In this document: piece by piece, positions 7,570 through 13,783 of the stretch
Numbering within the stretch: position 1 is the first letter of the stretch
Layout: each line of letters begins with the position of its first letter
Assembly (NCBI GenBank): GCA_963696655.1
Contig: CAVOLB010000164.1
Coordinates: 1 to 13,783 of the forward strand
Source: Hypericibacter sp963696655
Lineage (GTDB): Bacteria > Pseudomonadota > Alphaproteobacteria > Dongiales > Dongiaceae
DNA: 13,783 nucleotides
Reading direction: 5' to 3'
Position numbers and translations under genes: made by a program
The notes under the pieces: model-generated
Databases searched by the model: none
Seen by the model: the letters and a program-made list of their open reading frames with translations, nothing else
Told to the model about the DNA's origin: nothing

Positions 7570-8142
7570 ATGAGGAAATCGAAACAGGAGACCGCCAAGA
7601 CCCGGCAGCGGATCGTCAAGACCGCGGCCGCCGAGTTCCGCCGCAACGGCATCAGCGAGACGGGCCTGTCCGAGCTGATGGCGGCGGCCGGCCTCACCCA
7701 TGGCGGCTTCTACCGGCATTTCGAGTCGAAGGACCAGCTCGTGGCGGAGGCATGCGCCGCCGCCGTCGAGCCGGAGATGGGCTCGCTTCTGGCGGCCTGT
7801 TCCCATAAGGCCAAGGGGAATGTGCTCGAAGCGATCGCGGCGAATTATCTTTCGGCGAAGCACCGCGATGATCCCTCCGGCGGCTGCCCCTTCGCGGCCC
7901 TCGGCAGCGAGCTCGCGCGCGGCGACGATGCCACCCGGACCGCGGCGACGGCGGGCATCGTGAAGCTCGTCGACAGCCTCGCCGAGCGGCTGGAAAAAAC
8001 CAAACCGAAGGCCGCGAAGCAGCGGGTCCTGGCCGCGCTTTCCATGATGATCGGCGCGCTGACCCTGTCCCGGATCGTGAAGGATCCGAAGCTGTCCGCC
8101 GACATTCTCCAGCAGGCCAAGAAACACGTCGCCGAGTTTTGA
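7570..8142 (+). CDS. TetR/AcrR-family transcriptional regulator
   Basis: A 190-residue TetR repressor. The N-terminal helix-turn-helix spans ~10-55: TRQRIVKTAAAEFRRNG, then LSELMAAAGLTHGGFYRHFESKDQL with the family's signature GGFYRHF recognition segment. The C-terminal ligand/dimer domain includes GGCPFAALGSELARGD (~104-119), a conserved motif in one TetR subgroup. Its Cys106 could sense electrophiles or oxidants, as proposed for NemR-like proteins (inference). ATG at 7570 follows GAGGAAA with ~10 nt spacing. Placement directly after the RND genes on the same strand makes it the probable local repressor of the pump, acting at 2854-2895. Its end is only 31 bp from the convergent M20 gene. Confidence 0.92.
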   Translation: MRKSKQETAKTRQRIVKTAAAEFRRNGISETGLSELMAAAGLTHGGFYRHFESKDQLVAEACAAAVEPEMGSLLAACSHKAKGNVLEAIAANYLSAKHRDDPSGGCPFAALGSELARGDDATRTAATAGIVKLVDSLAERLEKTKPKAAKQRVLAALSMMIGALTLSRIVKDPKLSADILQQAKKHVAEF

Positions 8143-8173
8143 CATCTCGGAAGGCGCCGCGCTCGCCGCTGAG

Positions 8174-9418
8174 TCAGCTCATCAGATAGTCGTAAGCCGA
8201 CAAGGCGTGGACCTTCACGATGTGGATGAAGTCCTCGAGCTCCACATGCTCGTCGGCCGAGCCCATGCCGGTGGGGAAGGGGCCGTAGACATAGGCAGGG
8301 ATGTCGCGATAGCGCCAGAGCCGCGCGTCGGTCCCGCCGAGGCTGACGATGGGCTGGGGCCTGAAGCCGCGCAGCGTCTCGACGTTGTTCTGAATGATCC
8401 TGACCATGGCGCCGTCCGGCGGGCAGTAGGAGGGCGGGTTGAAGTTGATCTCCTCGACCGTGGCCTGCGGGTAGCGCGCGAGGATTTTCTTTACCTCCGC
8501 CATGACCTGCTCGCGGGTGACGCCGAGCGGCAGGCGGATGTCGGCCTCGAAGCGGCAGGCGAAGGGAACCATGTTCACCTTGAGGCCGCCTTCGATGACG
8601 CCGATATTGAGCGTCACTTTCGACACGATGTCGGCGGCGCCCTTGCCCATGGCCTTGTCGGTCGCTTCGCGCGCCGATTCGAGCGATCGGATGATGTTGT
8701 CGGAGAGCTTCGGCTCGATTTCCGTGACCAGCTCGAGATCGCCGATCAGACGCTGGGCCAGCTTCGTCGCGCTCTCGGTGGCGTGGGTATAGGCGCCATG
8801 TGCACCCTTGGTGCGGATCTTGAACTCGAGCCAGAGCGGCCCCTTCTCGCCGAACCGGATGGTGTAGGGGCTGCCCGGCTCGCCATTGAGGCAGCAATCG
8901 CCATGGACCTCGGGATGATGCTCCATCAGGTAGCGGGCGCCCCAGGGTCCGAAGGTCTCTTCGTCGGACACCGCGGTCAAGGTCAGGCGCCCCTTGAGGC
9001 GCTCGCGGATGCGATGGAGAAGCGCATAGGTGAAGATCGAGGCGCTGGTGCCGCATTTCATGTCGCAGGCGCCGCGCCCATAGATCTTCCCATCGACCAG
9101 CTCGCCGCCCCAGGGATCCTGGCTCCAGTCTCTGCCATCGCCGACCGGGAACACGTCGATATGGCCGTTGAGCACGAGATGCTTGCCGGGCCTGGCCCCG
9201 TCGAAGGCTGCCACCAGATTGGGCATCGTGGGCTGGGGCGCGATGACGCGGAAGGCGAGCCCTTCGCCCTTGAGGAAATCGCCGATGAAGCGGGCGGCTT
9301 CGGTGGTATCGCCCGGCGGGTTCGGGCTCTTGCAGCGGATGAAACCCCGGAAGAAATCGACGATGCGCGCGCGTTCCTGGTCGATCCAATCCGCGAGCTG
9401 CCTGCGGTCTTCGTTCAT
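8174..9418 (-). CDS. M20-family metallohydrolase (ArgE/DapE-like amidohydrolase)
   Basis: A 414-residue zinc amidohydrolase related to acetylornithine deacetylase and succinyl-diaminopimelate desuccinylase, which cleave N-acyl amino compounds in the cytoplasm. Visible active-site elements are H86 and D88 in NGHIDVFPVG, bridging D119 in ACDMKCG, catalytic E153 with E154 in SDEETFGPWG, and E180 in LNGEP. The dimerisation lid occupies ~190-305 (GAHGAYTHA is its conserved loop). Near the C-terminus, where ArgE has AHQPDEY, this protein reads MGSADEHVE (385-393), so the usual His ligand is Gly. The open frame extends far upstream, but ATG at 9418 is preceded by AGGA at 5 nt and begins the family fold. 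It is the last gene of a five-gene minus-strand operon, 56 nt after the Rieske gene. The substrate is unknown. Confidence 0.9.
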   Translation of the reverse strand: MNEDRRQLADWIDQERARIVDFFRGFIRCKSPNPPGDTTEAARFIGDFLKGEGLAFRVIAPQPTMPNLVAAFDGARPGKHLVLNGHIDVFPVGDGRDWSQDPWGGELVDGKIYGRGACDMKCGTSASIFTYALLHRIRERLKGRLTLTAVSDEETFGPWGARYLMEHHPEVHGDCCLNGEPGSPYTIRFGEKGPLWLEFKIRTKGAHGAYTHATESATKLAQRLIGDLELVTEIEPKLSDNIIRSLESAREATDKAMGKGAADIVSKVTLNIGVIEGGLKVNMVPFACRFEADIRLPLGVTREQVMAEVKKILARYPQATVEEINFNPPSYCPPDGAMVRIIQNNVETLRGFRPQPIVSLGGTDARLWRYRDIPAYVYGPFPTGMGSADEHVELEDFIHIVKVHALSAYDYLMS

Positions 9419-9474
9419 GCCCGTCCTGTGATCGATATCTCGTGCCGTCTTCCGGGGCGTTCCCTGGCCACGGG

Positions 9475-10608
9475 CTAGCGATCGAGCGCGGTCTTCACCA
9501 TGCGGTGAAAATGGTGGATGCCATGCTCGCCGATGCCGCTGCGCGCGGGGTCGACGATGATGCGGCCCTGCTTGTAGACGCGGGCATGCAGCCCGCGCTG
9601 CACCAATTCGCAGAGGTCGTTGTCCTCGGGACCCAGCACCGTGCGCCCATAGGCGACCTTGGCGGGGTCGGTCTCGGCCTTGAGGCGGTAATTGTGCGAC
9701 CAGAAGACGGCTTCCTCGGTGCCCTTGGGCTGGATGACGGCGACCGAGAGCTGCGTGTCGCCCGGCATCATGTTGAAGGTGATGTTGGGCCAGAGGAACC
9801 AGAAGGCGGCATGGGTGACCGGCGCTTCCGGTGAGAAGTCGTAGGCGCTGTTCTTGGGCTTGGTGTTGAAACCCAGCTGGCGGGAGACCGGGCCGATGAC
9901 CTCGTTCTCGTAGCTCGTCATCTCGATCATGTCGGCGAAAGCCGGATGGGCCTTCGAGCAGTGATAGCATTCGACATAATTGTCGACGACGACCTTCCAG
10001 TTGGCCTTCGTCACCGCATTGCCGATGGCCCGGCCCTCATAGAGATTGAGAGCGTCGAAGTCCGGCACATGCTTGCGCAGATCCTCCGCGAGCCAGCCGA
10101 CCTGCTCCGTCATCGGGGTGGCATCGGGATCGAGATTGACGAAGACGAAACCGGCGAAGAGCTCGACCCGGATCGGGGTCAGCTTGAAATCCTCAGGCGT
10201 GAAATCCTTGACCTGCTTGGTGTTGGGAGCCGCCCGCAGGGTTCCGCCGAAATCGTAGGTCCAGGCATGGTAGGGGCAGGTGATCGCGGCCGAGCGGAGG
10301 CTGCCCTCGCCCTTCAGCAGCTCATGCGCGCGGTGCAGGCAGACATTGTAGTAGCCCTTGAGCTCGCCGCTGCGGTCGCGCAGCACGAAGACCGGCTGGT
10401 CGACGACGGCGCCGGTGATGTAGTCGCCGGGATTCTCGAGCTGGCTCCGATGGCCGATATATTGCCAGCTCTTGAAGAAGATCTTCTCGCGCTCGGCCTC
10501 GTAGATGGCGGGATCGAAATAATAGCGCGCGGGCAAGGTCCAGCTGCGCTCGGGATCCTCGCTCAGCGGCCGGTCGAACTCGGGATAGATCACAGTGGCG
10601 GTCGGCAT
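9475..10608 (-). CDS. Rieske non-heme iron oxygenase, alpha subunit (CntA/GbcA-like)
   Basis: A 377-residue terminal oxygenase of COG4638. The Rieske [2Fe-2S] ligands are C90, H92, C111 and H114 (CxH...CPYH). The mononuclear iron site is H216 and H221 in ECYHCSKAHP, with a likely third ligand D329 in PEDNDLCELVQ. Position 213, which bridges the two centres in neighbouring subunits, is Glu instead of the usual Asp. That is the situation in carnitine oxygenase CntA (E205, same spacing to the first His), and the DNYVECYHC motif is shared with the carnitine/betaine/choline oxygenases. This suggests a quaternary ammonium or N-methyl substrate. ATG at 10608 has GAGAGGAAG just upstream; the TTG at 10626 is an unlikely start. 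It lies 27 nt after the TPP beta-subunit gene. No ferredoxin or reductase partner is encoded in the window. Confidence 0.92.
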   Translation of the reverse strand: MPTATVIYPEFDRPLSEDPERSWTLPARYYFDPAIYEAEREKIFFKSWQYIGHRSQLENPGDYITGAVVDQPVFVLRDRSGELKGYYNVCLHRAHELLKGEGSLRSAAITCPYHAWTYDFGGTLRAAPNTKQVKDFTPEDFKLTPIRVELFAGFVFVNLDPDATPMTEQVGWLAEDLRKHVPDFDALNLYEGRAIGNAVTKANWKVVVDNYVECYHCSKAHPAFADMIEMTSYENEVIGPVSRQLGFNTKPKNSAYDFSPEAPVTHAAFWFLWPNITFNMMPGDTQLSVAVIQPKGTEEAVFWSHNYRLKAETDPAKVAYGRTVLGPEDNDLCELVQRGLHARVYKQGRIIVDPARSGIGEHGIHHFHRMVKTALDR

Positions 10609-10635
10609 GGCTTCCTCTCCCAGCAAGAGAAAAAC

Positions 10636-11223
10636 TCAGAGCGGCGACAGGCCCAAGGCACTTCTCATCCGGTTCTTCAGGAACACACCATCGCGCGGCG
10701 GCAGGATCCGGGGCAAGGGGGCAGGATCGATCGGGACCCGGGCGAAGACGGTCCCATTGCCCGGCGCATGAGCCCGTGTCGCGAGCGCCGCCAACTCGGC
10801 CTCGCTTGTCACGGTCCGCGCGTCGGCGATGCCGCAGCCGCGCGCGACCGCCGGCAGGTCGGTGGGTCCCGAGGTATGGCTCTCCTGGCCCCCGGTCTCG
10901 CCATAGAGGCCGTTATCCAGCACCACGATCGAGAGATTGCCCGGATTGCGCAGCGCCACGGTGGCGAGGGCGCCCAGGCCCATCAGCATCTCGCCGTCGC
11001 CGGTCACCACCAGCACCGGGACCTTGGGCTGCGCCAGCGCCAGGCCGAGCCCGACCAGGGCCGCACTGCCCATGGCGCCCCAGAGATAGAAGTTGCGCTC
11101 ATGGTCGCCGGCCGCGGCGACGTCGTAGCTGGGCGCGCCCAGCCCGCTCACCACCAGCAGATCGCGCCGGCCGGCCAGGAGGCGCGCCACCGCCGGGCGG
11201 CGCTGGAAGCGGGCCGCGGTCAT
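10636..11223 (-). CDS. TPP-dependent decarboxylase beta subunit (ComE/sulfopyruvate decarboxylase-like)
   Basis: A 195-residue protein equal to the C-terminal, pyrophosphate-binding half of a TPP decarboxylase. The Mg/TPP motif is GDG at 75-77 with N104 (VVLDNGLYGETGGQ), giving D76 and N104 as metal ligands. The YGETGGQ stretch after the motif resembles the ESTGGQ/DSTGGQ segment of sulfopyruvate and phosphonopyruvate decarboxylases. The C-terminus has RDGVFLKNRMRSALG, a tail I associate with this family. The true start is the ATG at 11223, which overlaps the alpha-subunit stop as ATGA. The longer upstream open frame is the shadow of that gene. The enzyme needs the alpha subunit to supply the catalytic Glu. 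Predicted reaction: a 2-oxoacid (sulfopyruvate or analogue) to aldehyde plus CO2. Substrate choice is inference. Confidence 0.87.
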   Translation of the reverse strand: MTAARFQRRPAVARLLAGRRDLLVVSGLGAPSYDVAAAGDHERNFYLWGAMGSAALVGLGLALAQPKVPVLVVTGDGEMLMGLGALATVALRNPGNLSIVVLDNGLYGETGGQESHTSGPTDLPAVARGCGIADARTVTSEAELAALATRAHAPGNGTVFARVPIDPAPLPRILPPRDGVFLKNRMRSALGLSPL

Positions 11224-11756
11224 TTCAGGAACTCCTTGGCGCCGATCAGGCGCTGGGCCAGCAGCACCGCCATCGGCGTGCCGCCCTCGAAGGCCATGGC
11301 GCACGCGGCCTGCATTACTGGCGCCACCTCGTCGGGCGTCTCGGCGCGCTGCACCTGGACGCCCATCAGCGCGAAGGCCTGCGCCGTGGTCGAGCCCATC
11401 GGCACCTGCCAGGGATTGAACTCGCCCCATTCGCCGCGCATCGTCACCAGCGCCAGGAAGGGCAGCTGGCAGAGCCGCACCAGGGACAGCAGATTGACGC
11501 AATTGCCGACGCCGCTCGACTGCATGACCAGCGCGCTGCGCTGCCCGCCCAGCCAGGCGCCGGTCACGACGCCGACACCCTCCTGCTCGCTCGTCAGCAG
11601 CACCGGTGTCATGGCCGGATCGGCATGGACGCGCTGCAAGAGCTCGGTATGGCCGCCGTCGGGGACATAGGCGACTTGTCGTACATCATGTTTCTTCAGC
11701 GCCGCATGGATCGCCGCCGGCCAGCCCGTCGTCTCCGTCTTCCCCGTCTCCGCCAT
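11220..11756 (-). CDS. TPP-dependent decarboxylase alpha subunit (ComD/sulfopyruvate decarboxylase-like)
   Basis: A 178-residue protein equal to the N-terminal, pyrimidine-binding half of a TPP enzyme. The block TSEQEGVGVVTGAWLGG (55-71) and SALVMQSSGVGNCVN (74-88) closely follow archaeal ComD as I remember it. E57 is the expected Glu contacting the TPP aminopyrimidine. QVPMGSTTAQ (117-126) is also family-typical. ATG at 11756 was chosen for the GGGGAG ribosome-binding site and because upstream codons look non-coding. It overlaps the beta-subunit gene by 4 nt, so the two are probably translationally coupled at 1:1. A 97-nt gap separates it from the dehydrogenase gene upstream and contains a small 6-bp hairpin (11826-11843). 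Separate small subunits, not a fused chain, favour the ComDE type over fused phosphonopyruvate decarboxylases. Confidence 0.85.
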   Translation of the reverse strand: MAETGKTETTGWPAAIHAALKKHDVRQVAYVPDGGHTELLQRVHADPAMTPVLLTSEQEGVGVVTGAWLGGQRSALVMQSSGVGNCVNLLSLVRLCQLPFLALVTMRGEWGEFNPWQVPMGSTTAQAFALMGVQVQRAETPDEVAPVMQAACAMAFEGGTPMAVLLAQRLIGAKEFLK

Positions 11757-11853
11757 CGCTGGCGCTCCCCTTCTGCCGGCCCTTGGAACCGGCCCTACTC
11801 GTGACATGCGGCTTTGGCCGACGCCAGACCGATTTCGCGGTCTCTCTGGTTTC

Positions 11854-12759
11854 CTAGTCGGCCTCGCGCAGGCGCGGCTTCGGCGCGCCGGAGACGGAGC
11901 AGAACCAGTCGACGATGGCGGAAAAGTCGCTGCCGCCATGGCCGGCGGTGCGGGCCATGGTGAAGGCCTCGCGGGCGGCGGCGACCATCGGCAGCGCCAT
12001 GGTCTCGGCCTGCGCCGCGGCGATGATCAGCGACAGGTCCTTATGCGCCAGGTCGATGGAGAAGCCGGGCGCCGTGTCGCCCGCCAGCACCTTGCCCGGC
12101 CAGTTGAGCTTGAGCTGCCCGTTGGTGGCCGTCGTCCCATGGATGACCTTGAGCGTCTTGGCGAGATCGAGACCGAGGCGTTGCGACAAAGCGAGCGCCT
12201 CGGCGTTGAGCTGGCAACTGGCCACGGCCAGCAGATTGTTGACCAGCTTCGTGCGGATGCCGCTGCCGGCCGGTCCGCAATGATGGATCGTGGTGCCCAT
12301 GGCCTGAAGCAGCGGCAGCACGCGCGCGAAATCGGCGTCCGTGCCACCCACCATGAACAGCGATTCGCCGCGGTCGGCATGGCTCGCCAGGCGGCCGACC
12401 GGCGCATCGACGAAGGCGAGCCCCCGCTTGGCCGCCGCGGCCGCGAGCTTGTCGGTGGTGCGCGGCTCGATGGTGCTCATATCCATGACGAGCTGGCCGG
12501 GGCTGGCATGGGCGAAGATGCCGTCCGGGCCGCTGGCGATGGCATCGACCTCGATGCCGCTGGGCAGCATGGTGACGATCACGTCGCTGCCCTCGACCAC
12601 GCCGGGTACGCCGTTGGCCGGCTTGGCGCCAACCTCTTGCAAGGCACGGACCGCGGCCGGGTTGATGTCATAGACGGAAAGGCGGAAGCCCTTCCGCACG
12701 AGATTGCTGGCCATGGGGCGTCCCATGCGGCCCAGCCCCACGAACCCGATCCGCTCCAT
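11854..12759 (-). CDS. Beta-hydroxyacid dehydrogenase, 3-sulfolactaldehyde reductase (YihU)-like
   Basis: A 301-residue NAD(P)-dependent dehydrogenase of the 3-hydroxyisobutyrate dehydrogenase family. The Rossmann motif is GLGRMGRPMASNL (8-20), and D31 at the end of the second strand favours NAD(H). Catalytic K171 lies in RTKLVNN, with N174 and N175. The substrate loop reads DAPVGR (118-123), not the DAPVSGG of ordinary family members. VGR at 121-123 is what I recall in E. coli YihU, where R123 contacts the sulfonate. Other YihU-like blocks are DMSTI-P--TDKL, NWPGKVLAGD and IDLAHKDL, and the two sequences align from memory without gaps over about 180 residues. Residue 178, Ser in YihU, is Ala here. 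GAGGAGGGA precedes ATG at 12759. It is the first gene of the minus-strand operon. Whether it reduces or oxidises in vivo is unknown. Confidence 0.85.
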   Translation of the reverse strand: MERIGFVGLGRMGRPMASNLVRKGFRLSVYDINPAAVRALQEVGAKPANGVPGVVEGSDVIVTMLPSGIEVDAIASGPDGIFAHASPGQLVMDMSTIEPRTTDKLAAAAAKRGLAFVDAPVGRLASHADRGESLFMVGGTDADFARVLPLLQAMGTTIHHCGPAGSGIRTKLVNNLLAVASCQLNAEALALSQRLGLDLAKTLKVIHGTTATNGQLKLNWPGKVLAGDTAPGFSIDLAHKDLSLIIAAAQAETMALPMVAAAREAFTMARTAGHGGSDFSAIVDWFCSVSGAPKPRLREAD

Positions 12760-12917
12760 CGAAATCTCCCTCCTCGATCGTCGATCCTCGCTGTTGAGGC
12801 GGCGAGAGTTACGCCCAGGCTACCCCCGCGGCAGCCTTGCGGGAAAGATCAAGACGGTACATTTTGCCTGCGCAACACCGGGTCAGCCGGGAACCTTCCT
12901 TTTCAGGGGACAACAGC
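12760..12917. promoter_or_regulatory. Divergent intergenic region (dehydrogenase operon / VOC gene)
   Basis: This 158-bp gap must hold the promoters of the minus-strand five-gene operon and the plus-strand VOC gene. Visible elements are an 11-bp palindrome GATCGTCGATC (12776-12786), 17-27 nt from the dehydrogenase start, and a plus-strand TTGCGG (12837-12842) / TACATT (12858-12863) pair with a short 15-nt spacer. Ribosome-binding sites lie at both ends. None of these is strong enough for a firm promoter call. Confidence 0.35.
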
Positions 12918-13304
12918 ATGCTCGCCTACCTCATGGTCGGAACCAACAACGTGAAGCGCGCCGCCAAATTCTACGACGCCGCGCTGGCGCCGCTCGGGCT
13001 CGTTCAGACGGGAATGGAAGGCCGCTATGTCGGCTATGGCCCGAAGAACGCGCCGGCGAAGTCCCAGTTCTATGTGACCAAGCCCTACAACAAGAAGCCG
13101 GCGACCTTCGGCAATGGCACGATGATCGCGTTCACGGCGAAATCGCGGAAGGCGGTCGACGGGTTCTACGCCGCGGCGATCGCCCATGGCGGAACGGACG
13201 AAGGCAAGCCGGGTCCCCGGCCTGCCGGCGGCAGCAATTATGCGGCCTATGTCCGCGACCTGGACGGCAACAAGATCTGCGCCTACTGCACCAAGGCGAA
13301 GTAG
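12918..13304 (+). CDS. VOC-family (glyoxalase/bleomycin-resistance fold) protein
   Basis: A 128-residue single-domain vicinal-oxygen-chelate protein. It opens with LMVGTNNVKRAAKFYDAALAPLGL, the typical first beta-alpha-beta unit, and closes with YVRDLDGNKICAYC, the usual final strand in which many family enzymes have a metal-binding Glu; here that position is Cys and the N-terminal His ligand is also absent. Metal-dependent glyoxalase activity is therefore unlikely, though this variant is common among small VOC proteins of unknown role. ATG at 12918 follows AGGGGA at 7 nt; an in-frame extension to 12837 lacks such a site. It is divergent from the dehydrogenase operon and 80 nt upstream of the hydrolase gene. 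Confidence 0.85.
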   Translation: MLAYLMVGTNNVKRAAKFYDAALAPLGLVQTGMEGRYVGYGPKNAPAKSQFYVTKPYNKKPATFGNGTMIAFTAKSRKAVDGFYAAAIAHGGTDEGKPGPRPAGGSNYAAYVRDLDGNKICAYCTKAK

Positions 13305-13320
13305 GACGTTCACGGGGGCT

Positions 13321-13351
13321 GGGCGGCTTCGCGCCCTGCGTGGGGCCGCCC
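13321..13351 (+). repeat. GC-rich hairpin between VOC and hydrolase genes
   Basis: GGGCGGC (13321-13327) pairs perfectly with GCCGCCC (13345-13351) across a 17-nt loop. A competing smaller stem GGGCG/CGCCC lies at 13321-13336. There is no T-run after it, so it is not a textbook intrinsic terminator. It may be a pause site or attenuating structure in the 80-nt gap, or just GC-rich chance. Confidence 0.35.
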
Positions 13352-13384
13352 CGATCCGATTGTCAATGGAAGGAAGACGCCCCC

Positions 13385-13783
13385 ATGGGGTTGATCTTCA
13401 AAAGCGACTTCCATGACGGGTTCGGCAGTTGGCCCCTGGCTTACATTCCTTATGGAGGCGCGGATTTCGGCGAGATCCTCGCGGTGGGGAAGGCCGTCGG
13501 CGAGGGCGACGATTCCGCCTTCTACGAAGCCTGGATGGCGGCCGGCGATCGCTTCGCCGCGGCGGCCGACGAGGCTCTGGCCAAGGGCCGCCGGGCCGGC
13601 GCCCGAGAGCTCTTCCTCAGGGCCAGCTGCTTCTACGCAACCTCCTATCACCCGATCTATGGCGCACCGGTCGATCCTCGTCTGGCGACCGCCTTCCGCA
13701 AGCTGACCGATGCCTTCGACAAGGGGCTGGCGCTCTCGGACCCGCCCGTCGCGCCGCTGCGCATTCCCTTCGAAAGCACGCCT
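13385..13783 (+). CDS. Alpha/beta hydrolase, N-terminal part (truncated by window edge)
   Basis: The frame opens at ATG 13385 after AAGGAAG (8 nt spacing) and runs 133 codons to the window end without a stop. The visible part resembles the helical N-terminal cap of FrsA/2,6-dihydropseudooxynicotine-hydrolase-type alpha/beta hydrolases: GDDSAFYEAWMAAGDRFAAAADEALAKG (41-68), then SARE-like AGARELFLRASCFYATSYHPI (71-91). It ends at PLRIPFESTP, where the first core strands should begin. The nucleophile GxSxG and the rest of the triad lie beyond the window, so activity cannot be judged. No signal peptide is visible, so it is probably cytoplasmic. It may be co-transcribed with the VOC gene. Confidence 0.72.
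   Translation, partial: MGLIFKSDFHDGFGSWPLAYIPYGGADFGEILAVGKAVGEGDDSAFYEAWMAAGDRFAAAADEALAKGRRAGARELFLRASCFYATSYHPIYGAPVDPRLATAFRKLTDAFDKGLALSDPPVAPLRIPFESTP

Noticed and set aside
4656..7697. Minus-strand open frame of about 1013 codons opposite the RND transporter
   Set aside because: It is rich in Arg, His, Asp and Gly with no domain, lies wholly antisense to a clear RND gene, and reflects GC-rich codon bias.
8143..8173. Possible bidirectional terminator between the convergent TetR and M20 genes
   Set aside because: Only a 4-bp GGCG/CGCC pairing and no T-runs on either strand; too weak to call.
8207..9478. Plus-strand open frame of about 423 codons opposite the M20 gene
   Set aside because: Antisense to a gene with intact catalytic motifs, and shows no family features of its own.
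9946..11670. Plus-strand open frame of about 574 codons opposite the Rieske and TPP genes
   Set aside because: It crosses three well-supported opposite-strand genes and has shadow-type composition.
1..13783. tRNA, rRNA, CRISPR array or phage attachment site
   Set aside because: No cloverleaf-like sequence, rRNA core, or regularly spaced repeats seen on either strand.

Overview
The window is GC-rich DNA with dense coding and long antisense shadow frames. The gene types (FixJ-like regulator, MexEF-like RND pump, COG4638 Rieske oxygenase, ComDE-like decarboxylase) point to an alphaproteobacterium, perhaps from the Rhodospirillales/Hyphomicrobiales side. That placement is inference from gene content; there is no rRNA or tRNA to anchor it.

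Layout. (1) 1-1198: an IS630-family insertion sequence with an intact DD35E transposase, abutting the end of the next gene. (2) 1199-1937 (minus): a complete FixJ/NarL-type response regulator and, overlapping its start, only the last ~50 codons of a histidine kinase. The rest of the kinase is gone, so the regulator looks orphaned. (3) 1938-2960: mostly non-coding, with one small helical ORF (2250-2462, minus) and two clear inverted repeats. The second overlaps a putative promoter for the efflux operon. (4) 2961-8142 (plus): a periplasmic adaptor, a MexF-like RND transporter and a TetR regulator, i.e. a multidrug-type efflux locus with its likely repressor but no outer-membrane channel. (5) 8174-12759 (minus): five co-directional genes. 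In transcription order they are a YihU-like beta-hydroxyacid dehydrogenase, the alpha and beta subunits of a ComD/ComE-like TPP decarboxylase (overlapping by ATGA), a Rieske oxygenase alpha subunit with a Glu bridge residue, and an M20 metallohydrolase. (6) 12918-13783 (plus, divergent): a small VOC/glyoxalase-fold protein and the 5' part of an alpha/beta hydrolase cut by the window edge.

The most interesting part is the five-gene minus-strand cluster. The dehydrogenase resembles 3-sulfolactaldehyde reductase YihU, including the VGR motif at residues 121-123. The two small TPP subunits resemble sulfopyruvate decarboxylase. Together they suggest handling of a C2/C3 organosulfonate (for example sulfopyruvate to sulfoacetaldehyde to isethionate), with the Rieske enzyme and M20 hydrolase preparing an N-substituted precursor. 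This is a hypothesis from family resemblance. The substrate cannot be read from the sequence, and a phosphonate or other 2-oxoacid route is an alternative.
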